Shown here: positions 62,454 to 64,000 of the stretch, in pieces
Layout of the letters: each line of letters opens with the position of its first letter
Position numbering within the stretch: the stretch's first letter is position 1
Assembly: GCA_002337125.1 (NCBI GenBank)
Contig: DDFJ01000001.1
Location: 1-64,000, forward strand
Direction of reading: 5' to 3'
From: Chitinophagaceae bacterium UBA1931
GTDB lineage: Bacteria; Bacteroidota; Bacteroidia; Chitinophagales; Chitinophagaceae
DNA length: 64,000 nt
Program-made: the position numbers and the translations under genes
Notes under the pieces: model-generated
The model's input: only the letters and a program-made list of their open reading frames with translations
Told to the model about the DNA's origin: nothing
Databases searched by the model: none

Positions 62454-64000
62454 TTATTTATCCGTTCTGAATGGAGATGCAGGCAATCCTTCTTTGTTAT
62501 ATAAATTCGGATGTACAGGATTATCAGCCCAGGCGTAACGTACATAAACAGGGTTGGGAACGTTTTCATTCCACACAACTACTTTGTCGCCTTCAATTTT
62601 TGCTTTTGCCCATACAAATTTCTTATCAGCTCCAGCTATTGCAAAGTCTCCGGGTTCTTCGTTATCGTTTGTAATTAATCCGCTTCCGGTATTTGAAAAA
62701 TTAATTATGATTTTGTTGCCTTCTGTTACAGTATTCTGAAAGATTGGTCCTGAATAAACAATGTCTTTGTGGTAAGCTAATTTCAATGCAGCGAGAGCTA
62801 ATCTTTCACCAACATCTTTTTTATTGTCAGGATGAATATCATTCCATTCACCAAGATCAATTGTAACGGCCATTGCTGTATTGGAAACCTGTAATGATTT
62901 TAATTGTGCTTCTCTCAGTTCTGCCCAGCCGCTTTCAGATGGGAGATAGTTATAGTCCATGAAATTGGGTAACTGTACCGATAAGAAAGGCAGATTTCCT
63001 TCGTTCCATTTTGCACGCCAGTCATTGATGAGTGATGGCATCAGCTGTGCATATTCATTTGCTTTCCCTGCATTACTTTCGCCCTGGTACCAGCAAAAAC
63101 CTTTTATTGTGAAATTAATTACGGGTGCAACCATTGCATTGTATAATGCAGCGGGCTGGTTCTGAAATGAAATTCCGCCAAAACCTCCACCACGGCCAAA
63201 TGGTTGAAATACATCACCAACTTTGTATTGCCATGTGCCTTTCAGATCAACTGTGTCACTACCTGCAAAAACGCAATAAGGTTTATCCGGAACAAAACCA
63301 CCTTTGCCTGCTGTATTCGTAACACGTACAACAAAAATATTTTTACCTGCTTTTAATAAATCAGCAGGTACAGTATATCTTCTTTGCGGATACTGGTAGG
63401 TTGTTGATCCCACAAGTTTTCCATTGATATATAATTCATCGGCATCAACAATTCTTCCAAGAAAAACCTTTGCCTGTTTGCCTGTCATTGAAGCAGGTAT
63501 ATCAACTATTTTCCTGTACCATACAACACCATTCAGATCTTTAATGCCTTGATCTTCCCAGTAACCGGGAATATTTATCGTACGCCATCCGGTTGGATTA
63601 TAATCAACAGAAAACCATTTTTTGCTGCTGAGTAAACCCTGGTCGGTTTGCTGGCGTGGTTTAAAAGTTCCATTTCTGCCAAAGCTGTTGAGGTATGCTG
63701 TGTCTTTATTTTTTTGAATGATGGAAGAGATGGAAGTGAAATTTTTTAATCCATCTTCACTCACCCATGCTTCAATTGGAGTACCGCCTACTGAAGCATT
63801 TATAATACCTATGGGAATATGATACTCTTCATAAATTCTTTTTGCAAAGAAGTATGCAACGGCTGAGAATGGTCTTACCTGTTCGCCAACTGCAGGAGCC
63901 CAGTTGCCTGATGGTAAATCGTTTTGTGGAGCTTGCAGGTTTGTAACGTTTGGTACCCAAAACTGTCGTATTTCAGGAAAATTTGCATCGGCAATTTCTT
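62454..64000 (-). CDS. Sialate O-acetylesterase-like carbohydrate esterase, 5' end outside window
   Basis: An open frame that continues without a stop to the right window edge, so the N-terminus is missing; at least 514 codons are visible. The edge sequence reads FPEIRQFWVPN, then RPFSAVAYFFAKRIYEEYHIPIGIINASVGGTPIEAW, split here by plain description of the SASA family core. The later GFCWYQGESNA motif and a beta-sandwich insert with YRKIVDIPASM, LFLGRIVDADELYINGKLVG-like strands match secreted 9-O-acetylesterase-type proteins. In this context an acetyl-hemicellulose substrate is more likely than sialic acid. Confidence 0.85.
   Translation of the reverse strand, partial: EIADANFPEIRQFWVPNVTNLQAPQNDLPSGNWAPAVGEQVRPFSAVAYFFAKRIYEEYHIPIGIINASVGGTPIEAWVSEDGLKNFTSISSIIQKNKDTAYLNSFGRNGTFKPRQQTDQGLLSSKKWFSVDYNPTGWRTINIPGYWEDQGIKDLNGVVWYRKIVDIPASMTGKQAKVFLGRIVDADELYINGKLVGSTTYQYPQRRYTVPADLLKAGKNIFVVRVTNTAGKGGFVPDKPYCVFAGSDTVDLKGTWQYKVGDVFQPFGRGGGFGGISFQNQPAALYNAMVAPVINFTIKGFCWYQGESNAGKANEYAQLMPSLINDWRAKWNEGNLPFLSVQLPNFMDYNYLPSESGWAELREAQLKSLQVSNTAMAVTIDLGEWNDIHPDNKKDVGERLALAALKLAYHKDIVYSGPIFQNTVTEGNKIIINFSNTGSGLITNDNEEPGDFAIAGADKKFVWAKAKIEGDKVVVWNENVPNPVYVRYAWADNPVHPNLYNKEGLPASPFRTDK

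Noticed and set aside
62454..63764. Complete 436-aa gene starting at 63764
   Set aside because: The frame remains open to the window edge and the upstream residues match the conserved SASA family core, so the apparent start is internal.

Overview
The window looks like a chromosomal segment of a Bacteroidota bacterium, most likely a soil or freshwater member of the Chitinophagaceae. That placement is an inference. It rests on the AT-rich composition, the lack of Shine-Dalgarno sequences, signal peptides ending in AQ, several TTG-initiated genes, and the very dense glycoside hydrolase content. No rRNA, tRNA, CRISPR array, insertion sequence or prophage was recognised.

Left part (1-9250). A rho-independent terminator at 32-62 closes an upstream plus-strand unit. 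It is followed by a 1242-aa secreted DUF4450-type protein of unknown activity. A short plus-strand unit follows: thioredoxin, a class I methyltransferase and a small Cys-rich membrane protein. A GC-rich REP-like hairpin and a Crp/Fnr-like palindrome precede it. Convergent to it lie a 939-aa FAD/Fe-S D-2-hydroxyacid dehydrogenase and a Gfo/Idh/MocA oxidoreductase.

Central and right part (9364-64000). Thirty consecutive minus-strand genes form a hemicellulose degradation cluster, and 28 of them are carbohydrate-active enzymes. There are 22 glycoside hydrolases: seven GH43, two each of GH3, GH29, GH31, GH51 and GH115, and one each of GH8, GH10, GH95, GH97 and GH127/146. There are six esterases: a CE4-CE15 fusion, a CE1-CBM48-CE1 tandem protein, two CBM48-CE1 proteins, a CE6-like protein and a sialate-O-acetylesterase-like protein cut by the window edge. 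The other two genes are a GPH-type sugar symporter and a small secreted lipocalin-like protein. From 14394 to 62210, 27 genes are separated by no more than 77 bp, which is compatible with one very long transcript. The two larger breaks are 346 bp (14048-14393) and 243 bp (62211-62453).

How it may work together (inference). GH10 and GH8 cut xylan and xylo-oligosaccharides. CE1, CE6, CE4 and CE15 remove acetyl, feruloyl and lignin-glucuronoyl esters. GH115 removes (methyl)glucuronic acid. GH43, GH51 and GH127/146 remove arabinose. GH31, GH97, GH95 and GH29 remove alpha-xylose, galactose, L-galactose or fucose. GH3 and GH43 finish xylo-oligosaccharides. The GPH symporter next to a signal-less GH43 implies import and cytoplasmic hydrolysis of short xylosides. 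This toolkit fits highly decorated cereal-type glucuronoarabinoxylan. No SusC/SusD pair, no regulator and no xylose or arabinose catabolic genes are present inside the window; they may lie beyond the right edge.
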